Of a stretch of 64,000 nt of DNA, positions 1-8,808 are shown piece after piece. The position numbers and the translations under genes are program-made. Source of the DNA: Phytophthora colocasiae (Eukaryota; Oomycota; Peronosporomycetes; Peronosporales; Peronosporaceae); NCBI GenBank assembly GCA_018806915.1, contig JAGKQI010000047.1, positions 806,001 through 870,000 on the forward strand, written 5' to 3'. The number at the start of each line of letters is the position of its first letter. Position 1 is the stretch's first letter. Under the pieces are notes generated by a model. It did not search any database. It was not told the origin of the DNA and was given only the letters and a program-made list of their open reading frames with translations.

Positions 1-95
1 TCTAGATCGGTCATGGACGTGTCTAGGTCTTCCACTTGGCTGGGGGATGCAGAAGACTGTGTATCGCTCGCAGCATCATGAGAAGCAGGCGTCAT
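1..95 (-). CDS. Possible 5' end of a gene running off the left edge
   Basis: A minus-strand frame opens with an ATG whose complement is at 93-95 and stays open for 31 codons to the window edge. The peptide is rich in Ser, Thr, Asp and Ala, as low-complexity N-termini of many proteins here are. The MULE terminal repeat starts at this ATG, so the element would lie directly upstream of the start codon. Too short to assign a function; it may be a chance frame. Confidence 0.25.
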   Translation of the reverse strand, partial: MTPASHDAASDTQSSASPSQVEDLDTSMTDL

Positions 96-286
96 ACAGT
101 GGTGGCAAGAAATATACGACCGCGAGTTTATTTCGAATTTTGACCACTAAAATTGCGTAATTGGGCTTTAAATGTACCACGCGTTGATTGGTGGTCTCCG
201 TTTGGGAAACGGATAAAAACTGACGGAGCAACAGAAAATTACGCCTTCAGAGGTGGAAAAAAGTATAAGACCGAAGGCGTATTTTT
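95..286 (+). repeat. Left TIR of the MULE
   Basis: It aligns as an inverted copy of 5331-5538 almost throughout, including the TTACGCCTTCAGAGG and AAGTATAAGACCGAAGGCG stretches. Compared with the right TIR it lacks about 20 bases of a palindromic block. Confidence 0.92.
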
Positions 287-1040
287 AATTCTTTATTGTC
301 CGATTACTTTGAAACTGCGCACACGAGGTATTTAATGGCTAGTACATGTTACTTCAAAGTTTGAGCTAGAAATTCGCTCTACAATTTTTGTAATGGCACT
401 AGAATGTTTAAACGGAGAATGGCTCAGAAATGGCATCATGGTACCTTCCAAAGGCCGTTACGTGCGTTTTTGTGCATTTCAAACGCTGAAAGAGCATACA
501 ACAGCTTTCTAATACGTATTAGCTGTCATAACAGTTGCTGCACGTGAACAGAATTCAAATTAAACAATAATGTACATGCATTCAAGTGATGGTCCGGGGT
601 TTCTCATACAATTATACAGTAGTAGTGGTAGAGGTGCAAGCCAAAAACGATTTCACAACGACCAAATACAAATCCTATCTATTTGTTGCTTTTAAAGGCA
701 ACAACTATGCTCTACGAATGGATTTACGCCTCTCCCAAAGCGTTTTTTTTGGCGGCTGTTGGAGGCCAGGATTATAGTCACGTAATCTTACATGATTTTG
801 TCCATGATTAATCCTGGTTTGATCTTTCGTATTTACTAAGATGATCATATGGGGAAGATATGAGAACACATGGGGAAGATTTGAGAAGATTCTTCGAGGA
901 CGACGAAGATATTTTTGTGCGGCGGTGACGGACACATGATTAATCCTGTTCAATCATGGTAAAATCATGAAAGTCATGTATTAATAATGCAAGAACCAAG
1001 CTAAAGGTGAAAGTAGCCCACTTTGTCAATATCCTGAGTT
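287..1040. other. Non-coding 3' internal region of the MULE
   Basis: No convincing reading frame. It carries two copies of CATGATTAATCCTG (803-816, 935-948) and nearby ATCATGG repeats. The same motifs recur in both introns of the MULE gene and near its 5' end, so this may be subterminal repeat structure of the element. Confidence 0.5.
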
Positions 1041-4000
1041 CTACGTAGCGGCTTGAGTGGAAGGCAGGTCTTCCCCCTCCTTCACGTCGTCGTCATGAGA
1101 TGGCGCAGCCATTTTCTTCTCTGTCCCGTCATCTTGGGCAGCTTTAGTCGATTCCGCAGGCAGAAGGCGACCAGTCAATAGGTAGAAAAATAACTCGAAA
1201 CGAAGCCTCGTCAAAGCATTAGAGCTCATATCCAGTGGTGGCCCTGGAACAACCTGACGGATGAACATCCAGCAGACGTAAACACCACAGCTGTACGCAT
1301 CGAACTGGATAGGGTTGTTCTGGGGGATGACGTCGTATTTGTCCAGTCCTGAAATCTTCAGTGTCGTAGCAACAGCCTTCGCAGCGTTCATGTACAGAGT
1401 CTGGTTTAGCGGATCGTAGTAGTCGATGCGCTTAGAATTCACCTTAATGACTATGCAGCACCAGTGCGCACTGAAAAAGTTCAGGGGCAAAAACACCGTG
1501 TCGACCCCGGCCTCACCAACTTCTTGGAGGACACGATCTCGTATAGCGTCGTCCAGTACGGAATCTTCTGCGTTTCGAGTTCGCTTCGTCTTGGTAGTCG
1601 CAGTTTCCAACCCGGCAAATCTGCAGGATGGGTAATCCTTCATAAGACGAGCACAAACTGCACGGATTGACGCGTCAGTAAGCCATGTCGGTGGTATTGC
1701 TCGGTATAGCATTGCATAGTCGAAATCGGGCTGGTCGGGTAGTCCTGCAATGCGCTTGTGCGGGTAAGTCTCCTTGAGCTCGTCGGCAACCTGTGCCCCG
1801 CATTCGTGATATTCGGCAGGCAGTGAAGGAATTCCGTCTTCTGTTAACCACTTGAGCATATCAATCCCCAACTGCACACAAGGTTTCAAGTTATGGACTC
1901 TTTTGAAAGTCTCAATTTGTAGGCGTGAAAACGACCCGACATCCTTGATTTGCACAACTTCAACTGTTTGTGGAGCATCTTTCTTCTTCCCCGCCGGAGA
2001 CTCTTGTGATGCGTCAACTGCAATCGCTGTTTCATTGGTGTTACTTGAGGGAAAAGCCGACAGACATGCATCCAACAGTCTTTGCGGGAGTAGAAAAAAC
2101 GGGTCCATGATTAATACAGGATTCTTCATGCGCTTGAACTTTGGCTTCTTCTTTTCAGCCTCGCTGTACTTGACTATGATTCCAGATAAACGTCTCTGCG
2201 TTTCAGCCAGAGATGGTTTATCGCGATCCAGACTATCCATCAGACTTTTCAGGGTCACCTCACCAGCGGTCTTTCGTGCTGCTTCTGTTGCTTCATACCA
2301 TTTCCGGTCTTGTTTTTCCAACATCCTGCCGCTGTCTTTTTCTTCGCTTTTTGCGGTCTTCCGACCTTTCGAGCCTTGGGATTCAAACGGATATTGATAC
2401 TCTTTGAAGAGGGTTTTGATTCATCACTCGAGTTTAGCTCTTCCTCTTCCTCACTTTCACAGGCGGAATTCATGTCTTCGTCAGAACTTGAACTCAAACC
2501 AAACTCTTGCTTGATCTGCTCTCTCCGTTCTTTACTGATGGCCATCCCGACACTCGCTTTCGTCTCACTTGGTGAACCATGAGATGTTCGCTTTTTTTAC
2601 GAATATTTCTCCATTGGTTTAGAACGAACGTCAACATCTCTGAAAATTCAGCTTCGTCTTCGATATCCGCCATCTCATTGGCGATCAAATGTGTGGTACG
2701 CACTGCCTCTCGGTAGCGTTCGTGGTGCGAACGCATATCGTGACGTCTAGACCCCATAGTAGTCGTTTCATAGCGTTCATACGAGAATTGTTTCACCTTC
2801 ATAAGATCTCGAGAGCAGCTAGTCCACCTACAAAATAAAACAAAAAATCATGGATTAATTATGGACTAAGATACAATCATGAAAAAATCATGGAATCTTC
2901 AACGCACCGTTCATCAATGCGATTCCAGGGAATCAACGTGCCTCCTACTCGCTTCTTTTTTCGGTAGGCAATTGCGTGACGACAAGGAAGTTTCATTGAC
3001 ATAGCAAATTCACAATCACATTGCCAATTATCCAACCGAAGCTTGTGTTCCGAAAACTTCCCACCAACAAGCACCACGCCATCGTCATCTGGATGCTCGC
3101 TGAAGCAGTACGAATCAGACTTTTCCAGAGCGCGGGCGTACTGTGTCTCCACCTGAGAAGCCACGAAATGTGTAGTAAACCTGAGAATAGTTGCCATTTC
3201 TTCGTCGTAATTGCTGTTCACAAATTGACCAATTCGCGAAACTCGATACTGATATTCGTTCTGCACACGCCTATCCGAAGCTATCAGCGCCTTAATGCAT
3301 TCAGCCATACTTTTGGACGAGTCGACGGAGCCCTTTAGCTTCCAGAAAAAACTCTCTAAACGGTTGTTAGTGTGATTCTTGAAGTGGGGAAGACCAGCCC
3401 GTCGATACATCACCCATCGATCTTGGCAAGTATCCCAGTTCCTATCGAAGTACGAAAAAAACTCTTGTAGTCCAATACGAATGCATAGTCCTTCCAACGA
3501 ACTATGACTGACCTTACAATCGTCTTCAGAACTTGCATACACCATCTTGTGGATTGCGGCGTCTATTTGGCTCGCATCATCACTCGAAATTTTCCCAAAT
3601 TCAGGCTTGGCTCGCATCTCCTTCAAATACTTGATAACGTGAAAATGACAAATCAAAATGCGAGCCTCCGGAAAATTGGACTCCAGAACGCGAATCTCAT
3701 TTAGATCCTTATCAACCACAATGACACGTAGCATATCAATGCGTGTCGGATGCAACTTCTTGAAATGAGCAATAGCCCTCTCCATGTGCCAATCTCCATT
3801 GGCTTCAATCAAATATTGCTGCACTACAGCCCCTTCACCAAATTCATTCATAGCCATAAACGTAAGAAGCTGGTAATTGTACCTGTTACATTCAACAGTC
3901 ATAGATTAGAACATGATTAAATCATGGTGAAATCATGGAAACACAACGTGCTCAATTAAATCATATACATGTACAAGATTAATCCTGCAAAAATAATGGA

Positions 4001-4996
4001 CACTTACCGGTTCGTCTTGTGACTGCAATCCACGAGCAGCAGCTCACTGAACCGTGTATATGTCCGCCGCATATGTGCACTAGCCAACGAAATTACTCCA
4101 GTCTCTCCTGCATCCGTCTCCGATACGGAACATACATTCTCCGGATCTAATGCCGCAAATGCTGCGATTTCACGAGCTGTAGCGTCGTTGTCGTCACCTC
4201 CGGACACCGTAGCAGCGTGTTCACGAACCAAATTGTCCACATCTACTTGAATTACGTTCTGGTCGTGCTCGAGTAAGTAGTCGTATATCTTGGACCGTTT
4301 AGCACCACAAGTGAGCATTCCTTGGACTTGTGCTCCAACAACGGTAGAGTCTACGCCACGAGAACTTGGGTACGTGCCATACACTTCAGCTGAAACGCGG
4401 TGGTTATGTTTGAAGTTGCCATTCTTGACCTGCAGTTCTCCACGTGATAAATTCCACTGCACCACGAAGCGAAAAGGACAGCCTGTGAGGCGTATATGCT
4501 GTTTCGGCCTCGCTCCCCCGCCCCTGGACTTTCTCTGCTTCCAACCATGCGTGCAGATGTAAGTACGTTGGTACGGGTCCATTCCTTCGGGTACCAGCTG
4601 CGATTCGTCTTCTCCTTTTTTCGTTCTCTTGATGCGTTTGTTACGCTCTGCACGAGACATCGTCTCCCGTACGGGCACAGACTGCATTGTACGCGCGCAA
4701 TATTCACGATGATACGTCTCCCATGCCTCCCAGTCTTTGTGCCACACAGCAGGGGGATCCACAGAAACGAGAACCGCGTCATCAACTCCACAATTCACTG
4801 TATTCTCTGCCGATTCAGCATCAGACGGCGCCGCAGAGTCCACCCCACTTCCCACAGAGTCCCCACCTTCACCTTCGGAATCGGCAGCGGTTTGCGTCTC
4901 CATGTCGCCGTCATTATCACTCCCTGCCGCGATAGCGTCCTCGCGGTGTTTCATCCTAACGTCCAAAACAAAAATGGATGAGTTTCCCAATCGCAT
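1041..4996 (-). CDS. MULE transposase-Ulp1 protease fusion (3 exons, two apparent frameshifts)
   Basis: Exon 1 is 4996-4008, exon 2 3882-2908, exon 3 2827-1041. The introns (4007-3883, 2907-2828) have GT-AG ends and join in phase. Exon 1 has an acidic N-terminus, a FAR1/FLYWCH-like zinc module (CTHGW...TGCPF...HNH) and the first catalytic Asp (LLVDCSHKTN). Exon 2 has the second Asp (VIVVDKDLNE), CHFHVIKYL, a probable catalytic Glu (NNRLESFF) and a SWIM zinc finger (CDCEFAM...LPCRH). Exon 3 has a charged linker, then a C48 peptidase with SAHWCC, DYYDPLN and QFDAYSCGV: the His-Asp-Gln-Cys residues are present and Gln to Cys spacing is six, as in Ulp1. Two frame breaks lie at the T-runs 2592-2598 and 2337-2341; one extra base in each would restore the frame. 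It could be a decayed copy, homopolymer sequencing error or frameshifting. Confidence 0.82.
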
Positions 4997-5330
4997 GAAA
5001 TTTCGGAATTTAGCGAATTCGGAATTTAACGAAGCGGTAATGAATGAAAAATAAAATATCTTACAACATCATGGATGCATCCAGGATTTAATCCTGACTA
5101 GTTTCACGATTATAATCATGGCCTCCAACGGTTTCGTTTTTTTTTGATAAGCAACGCACAATGCTATCACTAACCCTGTTGGAACTGGGACCAGCCAATT
5201 TCTAAATGAACTTTCAAATGTGTATTCGTACTTTCGTTGTTGTCTAAATCGTATAGAAATTCGTCTCATATGATATTAAACGACCATAGAAAGCTAGAAC
5301 TGTAACCAACGCCTTTAGTTTTCACCCAAT
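4997..5330. other. 5' internal region of the MULE (promoter side)
   Basis: No gene seen. It holds GGATTTAATCCTGA near 5086 and ATCATGG motifs, related to those in the element's introns. The promoter of the transposase gene should lie here, but no TATA-type element can be pinned down. Confidence 0.4.
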
Positions 5331-5538
5331 GAAAAATACGCCTTCGGTCTTATACTTTTTTCCACCCTCTGAAGGCGTAATTTTCTGTTGCTCCGTCAGT
5401 TTTTATCCGTTTTCCAAACGGAGACCACCAATCAACGCGTCTCGTCGAGACGAGTTGATTGGTACATTTAAAGCCCAATTACGCAAGTGGTCAAAATCCA
5501 AATAAACTGGCGGTCGTATATTTCTTGCCACCACTGTA
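5331..5538 (-). repeat. Right TIR of the MULE, with an internal palindrome
   Basis: Inverted copy of 95-286. Positions 5430-5460 form a near-perfect palindrome (AATCAACGCGTCTCG / CGAGACGAGTTGATT) that is collapsed to one arm in the left TIR. Confidence 0.92.
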
Positions 5539-5567
5539 GTGGAATCGGAACGATTCGTTTTGAAAAC

Positions 5568-5629
5568 ACAATCTATTGAGTGGTGGTTTTAAGATTTGTC
5601 ACACAATACAATCTATTGAGTTGTGGTTT
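5568..5629 (+). repeat. Short direct repeat beside the MULE
   Basis: ACAATCTATTGAG followed by T-G/T-GTGGTTT occurs at 5568-5590 and 5608-5629, a 40-base period. No function is evident. Confidence 0.6.
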
Positions 5630-5689
5630 AACTTCTACTAGTACTTCGAACATGGCGTCAACTGAGCAAGTAGGCAGTCAATGAAATAT

Positions 5690-6085
5690 TGATGAAGTTT
5701 GACGTGCCGATACGATGAGAAGTTCTTGTGAGTGTTCAACCCGGTCAATTCCTCGAATCGTGACATCTCCCAAAGCTTCCGTCACTCGAATGTTTAGAAT
5801 GGAGTAGAACTTCAATACGCCATACACTTCTTGGACGGTACGAATGCCTTCAAATCAGACGATGTACATGTAGAAGCAGTGGACAATAATTTCCTTCAAT
5901 GTCCGGAAACGGGACATATCTGCAATTGGACTTGTACGATCCGCGAATCAACCAGGTACTTAACCGAAAGTCTGCTCCATTATCTTCAGTCTTACTACTT
6001 TCACCAATCTTCGACGTTCCTCACGATCAGTTCCGAATCGGAATTTCAGCTTCGAGTAGAGAGGGTTGTTCGTGCTGACAAATGG
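5690..6085 (-). pseudogene. Relic of a basic-coiled-coil family gene
   Basis: Minus-strand translation matches the C-terminal domain of the neighbouring intact gene: a REERRRLVK segment, a YVPFPDIEG segment and an IRVTEALGDVTIR segment correspond to KERWTMLME, DVVPFEGIS and IRVTENLGDITIR of the gene at 6137-7344. Frames are broken by several stops and shifts, and the last third is missing towards the MULE end. It is a dead copy in the same orientation as its neighbour, probably left by tandem duplication. Confidence 0.7.
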
Positions 6086-6136
6086 TAAGTTACGTTATCG
6101 TACCATGACGCTGGAAAGAGACGAAACCGGTTCAAA

Positions 6137-7344
6137 TCACCTAGTGCTCGAGTAGACCATCTCTCTGACCGCATCAAGCTTGACGTCGCCCCAATGGGAG
6201 CTCTTCTCCCTGATCTCGTGGAGAATACCTGGAGATACTGGCCACGTCGGGTTATGGATCTTACAGTGAGCTGAACGAGTCATTACTACGATCGACCGTT
6301 CTTCTTCAACTCCATCGTCATTCTTAAACTTCTTGATGTGGGATCGCACCTGAGTCACAACTGTAGCATCTTGACGGATACGTTTCTCCGGAACGTACGG
6401 ATACAAATCGTCTTGATCGACAAAGTCTTCGGTGAAAATACCCACTGCACCCCCGTCCCCGTACTCATCATCCACTTCCCTGTATTCCGAGCAAATGATA
6501 CTGTTCATCTCGAGCAACAGGCCACTAGTCAAGTACGAGACGAAGCGGCACTGGGAGATCCCTGGCTCCGAACTCCCATCGTCTTCTCGAATTGTAATAT
6601 CACCCAAATTCTCCGTCACACGGATTTCCATGTTGGAAAAGTAGTGGTGAAGTGCGTCGAATACCAATTTGACGGAACTGATGCCTTCGAACGGCACGAC
6701 GTCGTAGATCTGACCACAATAAAACCCTTCCTTCTCCACGAAACGTGTAGCGTACGAGAACGCACTTGTGTCGTCCACAAAACGCCCTCTCTCTTTCAGA
6801 TAAAACTGTGCCGCCTGTAGTTTAATCGGCTTCATTTCCATCAACATCGTCCAGCGCTCCTTTAGGTCCGTTCCGAGGTGAATACTCGCCGCATGAGGAG
6901 CTTTAGGCTGTGTCATCTATTTGGAAACACCGTCAGTAAAGTAAAATCACACAGTCGCGAGTTAATTAACGTACCATGAGTCTAGAGAGCGCGGACTGCA
7001 CATTCACAAGCGAAGCTTGCTGCTGCAGTACCATTTTTCGAATAAAATCCGTCTCCAGAATGTCCTGCTCTAACGCACTACGCTTCATTGTCCTATCCTT
7101 CTGTGCGCCCTTTTGCATTGCTGCAATTTGGGCTTGCAACGCCGTCACTTCTTGCTCCAGCGCCTCGATTTCCTCCTGTTTGTGCCAAAATCCGTTCGTT
7201 TTCAATACTTTTGCGCACTAAACTCGATTTGCTCACCTTGCGCCGAGTCACCGTGGCTTTCCGTCTACGTCTTGGCTTGATCTTCGCCCTGCTCAGGTCT
7301 TGACACGCAGCTTCATCGCTTCCTGTAGTCACCACGTCAGCCAT
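6137..7344 (-). CDS. Basic-coiled-coil family protein (M96-like, tentative), 3 exons
   Basis: Exons 7344-7237, 7175-6975 and 6916-6137 join in phase 0 through GTGAGC...ACAG and GTACGT...ATAG introns, giving 362 aa. Residues ~20-36 are strongly basic (KPRRRRKATVTRRK). A Leu/Ile-rich coiled coil (EEIEALEQEVTALQ) follows, so the N-terminus resembles a bZIP. The C-terminal ~260 aa carry the family signature IRVTENLGDITIREDD and DQDDLYPYVPEKRIRQD. From memory, not verified, related Phytophthora proteins are annotated as the M96 mating-specific family. Function is unknown; DNA binding is an inference from the N-terminus only. Both introns sit at positions shared with distant family members in this window. 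Confidence 0.75.
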
Positions 7345-7404
7345 TGGGTTAAATGGGCCAATCCGCTTTGATTATATTTAATTTCACCCACCCAAACCGT
7401 CAGA
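7345..7404. promoter_or_regulatory. 60-bp divergent intergenic region
   Basis: Only 60 bases separate the start codons of two divergent family genes, so core promoters and 5' UTRs of both must overlap here or reach into coding sequence. AT-rich TTGATTATATTTAATTTC lies in it. Confidence 0.5.
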
Positions 7405-8463
7405 ATGATGGTCACTTACGAAATGACAAAGAAGAGGAAGGCGACGTATGTGAAGCGGAAGGAGGAGCAACAGGAGTTGCAAGAGCAGATTCAAGCATTA
7501 GAGCAGCATCTAGCAGCTCTGAAGGCTCAGAAGGACAATGGAACGTCCAAACTCAAAGAATTGTACGAGTCTGTGGCTGTCAACGAAGCGATGAAGACTG
7601 CAGTGGATCAGCATCAATTGGCTGTGGCGAATGCTCAAAGTCTCGTAAGTCAGTGGCTTCAAACCCACTCGAAGAATCCAATGGGTTTTTTCATTTGTTT
7701 AGGTCGAGAGTGGGCAGAGAGACGGGAGACGCTGCTGGAAATGAAAGACGAGCGACTTGCAAGAGGATTCCGATACGTCACAGCGCGTTGTCAACATTTG
7801 GACGCGTTAAAGCCACACTTTTCCGAAGAGAAATTCGAAGATGCTAATGGTGACTTCTGCTGTGTTCGGAACGAGGTGATCCCGTTTCCAGGCGTTCAAT
7901 CTATGCGGAAAGTGTTTGATGCAGTCAAGTTTACGTTGGACACACTGGAGATCAACATCTCCGAGCAGTTGGGACATATTACAGTTCGAGACGACTACGA
8001 TGCCGTGGAAGCTGACAGCTTTACGTGTAATTACAGATTGACGTCAGGGATCGATAGTGGAGTCTCTACGGAGCTCAACGCGGTGGCGTTTGGTCGCTAT
8101 GTTGAAAACCCCACTGAATTTAGTAAAGAACCCTACGCTATCATGGCTATTGACAGTGTGGATCAAGACGAGTTACATCCGTATCACCCACAAGAATGCG
8201 TCCGGAAAGTGCTCAATGGGACGGTCGTATTGGTAGCAGTTCCACACAGGCAGAGTGGGGTCAAGGGACAAGCTGACACACAGGTGGAGATTGTCATGCT
8301 CAGATCATTTTACGTCAAGACTTGTCGGCCAGAGTTTGAAGTTTCAGACGCTGTTATGCAGGAACTACGAAACAATACTACGCGCTGGGGTGAAGTCGTT
8401 CTGGAAGCTGTCCGTATGCGTCTTGAATCTGTTTCAGATGAGAAGAAGGGAATCCATAGCTGA
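7405..8463 (+). CDS. Basic-coiled-coil family protein, intronless
   Basis: A single 352-aa frame from the ATG at 7405. It opens with a basic stretch (KKRKATYVKRKEE), then a coiled coil (QEQIQALEQHLAALKAQ), then the family domain with INISEQLGHITVRDDYD and VDQDELHPYHPQE. A GTAAGT...TTTAG pair at about 7647-7704 looks like an intron, but removal would break the frame and the retained peptide aligns with the paralogues at 49.6-51.7 kb, so the gene is read as intronless. It is divergent from the gene at 6137-7344 and convergent with the aldolase tail 48 bases downstream. Confidence 0.75.
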   Translation: MMVTYEMTKKRKATYVKRKEEQQELQEQIQALEQHLAALKAQKDNGTSKLKELYESVAVNEAMKTAVDQHQLAVANAQSLVSQWLQTHSKNPMGFFICLGREWAERRETLLEMKDERLARGFRYVTARCQHLDALKPHFSEEKFEDANGDFCCVRNEVIPFPGVQSMRKVFDAVKFTLDTLEINISEQLGHITVRDDYDAVEADSFTCNYRLTSGIDSGVSTELNAVAFGRYVENPTEFSKEPYAIMAIDSVDQDELHPYHPQECVRKVLNGTVVLVAVPHRQSGVKGQADTQVEIVMLRSFYVKTCRPEFEVSDAVMQELRNNTTRWGEVVLEAVRMRLESVSDEKKGIHS

Positions 8464-8596
8464 TTAACTGTTTCCAGTACCAGCTCGGGTGAATTGCACA
8501 TTACTCCTCGCTTAATTGCCCGGACCTCTTGCCTCTATCTCCCACATGTGCTCAACACGATTACCACGGTATCCCACAAGGTGATCGTACATATTG

Positions 8597-8604
8597 GTGG
8601 TAGG
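8597..8604 (+). repeat. hAT target-site duplication, left copy
   Basis: GTGGTAGG, identical to 11375-11382. Eight bases is the length typical of hAT insertions. It lies in the aldolase coding sequence. Confidence 0.93.
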
Positions 8605-8808
8605 CAGGGGTTCCGAATATTGTACTGATACTCATTTTCTCCATTGGACTCCAGCCCGTAACGCATTGCAGGAAGAAACTCAAAGAAATCAATAATTGAG
8701 AACTATCAAAACGTCGCAGTAAATAATTGATATCACCGCGAAGAACCGTGAGAAACATGCACTGCTCACAGTCCCTTGATGTCAGTTCATGTGCTGCTGT
8801 ACTGTTTT

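Larger units (their letters stand above)
95..5538 (-). mobile_element. MULE (Mutator-like element) with long TIRs and an Ulp1-fused transposase
   Basis: The two ends match as inverted repeats of about 190-208 bp, starting TACAGTGGTGGCAAG on the left and ending CTTGCCACCACTGTA on the right. The only gene inside (minus strand, 4996-1041) encodes a MULE transposase followed by a Ulp1-like protease. No matching target-site duplication is visible: the flanking 9-11 bases differ (left ...CAGGCGTCA, right GTGGAATCG...). This fits an old insertion or a later rearrangement at one end. Long TIRs and transposase type both place it in the Mutator superfamily. Confidence 0.9.

Noticed and set aside
4351..4791. 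Second long minus-strand frame within MULE exon 1
   Set aside because: It overlaps the transposase frame, which has the zinc module and a validated splice junction; this one is a shadow frame.
82..5550. Target-site duplication for the large MULE
   Set aside because: The 9-11 bases outside the two TIRs do not match in any register tried.
7647..7704. Possible GTAAGT...TTTAG intron in the gene at 7405-8463
   Set aside because: Its removal (58 bases) breaks the frame, and the retained peptide NPMGFFICLGREW aligns with NPIKMHIHLPKQW of the intronless paralogues.
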